Assembly (NCBI RefSeq): GCF_020882245.1
Contig: NC_083598.1
Location: 73,723,714 to 73,787,713, forward strand
Length of the DNA stretch: 64,000 nt
Direction of reading: 5' to 3'
DNA from: Rhopalosiphum padi
Lineage: Eukaryota; Arthropoda; Insecta; Hemiptera; Aphididae
In this document: positions 63,305-64,000 of the stretch, piece after piece
How the letters are laid out: each line of letters opens with the position of its first letter
Numbering within the stretch: position 1 is the first letter of the stretch
Notes under the pieces: generated by a model
The model's database searches: none
Told to the model about the DNA's origin: nothing
The model's input: only the letters and a program-made list of their open reading frames with translations
Program-made: the position numbers and the translations under genes

Positions 63305-64000
63305 ATAACGACAAGAACCCAGACTCTAAATAAATACTCAGGAAATAACGGTATCCCGGCGGAGGAGGTAATTTACGAAAACTCGGACCTGCGATAATTA
63401 TTTCCCAAGGGTGGAAGCATAACGAACGTGATGATGTGTGTACTTACGTATATAATGCGTATAGTATGTATACTATAATAATATATACCCGCGCCGCCAC
63501 CGCGTGTCGTTTAAATAGTCACGACCGGTGTGCGACGACTGCATTATAGCGGCCAGATTTACGTTTTTTTCACTATACCTATACCTACAATAATAATTGA
63601 CGGCCGACCGTTAACGATCGTGTAGATGTATAAAATACCGTTTCACCCGAATCGTTAAATTTTTAGGCGTACGCGTATCACGCGACTATAGCCCGAAACG
63701 ATCATTTTTGTAATACCTATTCGTTAATAATAATTGTTTGATTTAACCCTCGTTATTAAAATAGTTTACGATTTGCACACGATGTACACTCGTACGCCTA
63801 CGCGCGCATACATATTTAATAATATACGTATTTTACAGTGTCGCGAGCGTATTGTTACGTCGTTATTTATCGTTAATACGATCAAATTATAGGTACGTAC
63901 AATATAGCGCATTATTTATTTTGTATTGTTTGCCGAGACTGCTGTTCTATAGTTTATACCGCGGGTAAACGACACACATCAAATATACATTTTCGTGATA
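61066..64000. promoter_or_regulatory. GC-richer, microsatellite-bearing region after the acidic exon
   Basis: Intron-like DNA with repeated CpG-containing blocks, an AAT/ATT palindromic run near 62229-62253 and a long ATT run at 63256-63302. No further exon with good splice sites was found. A 32-codon frame at 62995-63093 encodes a hydrophobic peptide and is treated as a finding only. Enhancer content is plausible by composition. Confidence 0.25.
63256..63302 (+). repeat. ATT trinucleotide microsatellite (about 15 units)
   Basis: A pure ATT run inside a GC-richer block; the plus-strand frame across it encodes poly-Ile and is not coding. Confidence 0.95.

Noticed and set aside
63185..63397. 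70-codon plus-strand frame with poly-Ile
   Set aside because: It spans the ATT microsatellite and shows no other coding evidence.

Overview
The window looks like non-coding-rich insect nuclear DNA. An aphid or close hemipteran relative is my best inference: the background is very AT-rich, it is broken by short GC- and CpG-containing islands studded with microsatellites, and the mobile-element set resembles aphid repeats as I remember them. There are no operons, tRNA or rRNA genes, or CRISPR arrays. Spliceosomal-type introns appear both in a host gene and in a transposon.

Layout. (1) Left edge, minus strand: the 5' coding end of an unrecognised host gene. Two exons (about 1003-845 and 360-14) join in phase across a 484-bp intron, and the gene runs off the window. 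(2) 12426-17767: a nearly intact autonomous-type Helitron. It has a Rep/Pif1-helicase protein in three exons (1438 codons), a 3' hairpin with a CTAG end, and A/T insertion flanks. Its 5' terminus is duplicated as two identical 278-bp tandem copies. A single TGA interrupts the helicase immediately after the Walker B Asp-Glu pair. (3) 31675-32736, minus strand: an intronless, GC-rich, 353-codon gene with an NTF2-like domain and an RRM, the domain pair of G3BP/Rasputin stress-granule proteins; probably a diverged retrocopy that is still open. (4) 54763-55074: a hAT-type non-autonomous element with a perfect 8-bp target duplication. (5) 58550-59010: a second terminal-inverted-repeat element with long termini and an 8-bp target duplication. 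A decayed relative may lie at 33205-33725, and an older inverted-terminal repeat lies at 27995-28694. (6) 60828-61065, plus strand: a probable internal exon encoding an extremely acidic segment of an unidentified gene with long introns.

The rest is AT-rich sequence with no coding signal I can defend, interrupted by GC-richer islands near 4.0-5.2, 6.4-6.8, 19.2-20.3, 25.8-26.2, 36.7-37.3, 41.5-42.8, 45.3-46.8, 47.3-47.7, 48.2-50.3, 53.8-54.5, 57.0-57.6 and 60.8-64.0 kb. I read these as candidate promoters, untranslated first exons or enhancers, possibly within giant introns. That is inference from composition and a few splice-like sites. The genes do not form an obvious pathway. The strongest 'systems' in the window are the Helitron with its duplicated start and the G3BP-like retrogene.
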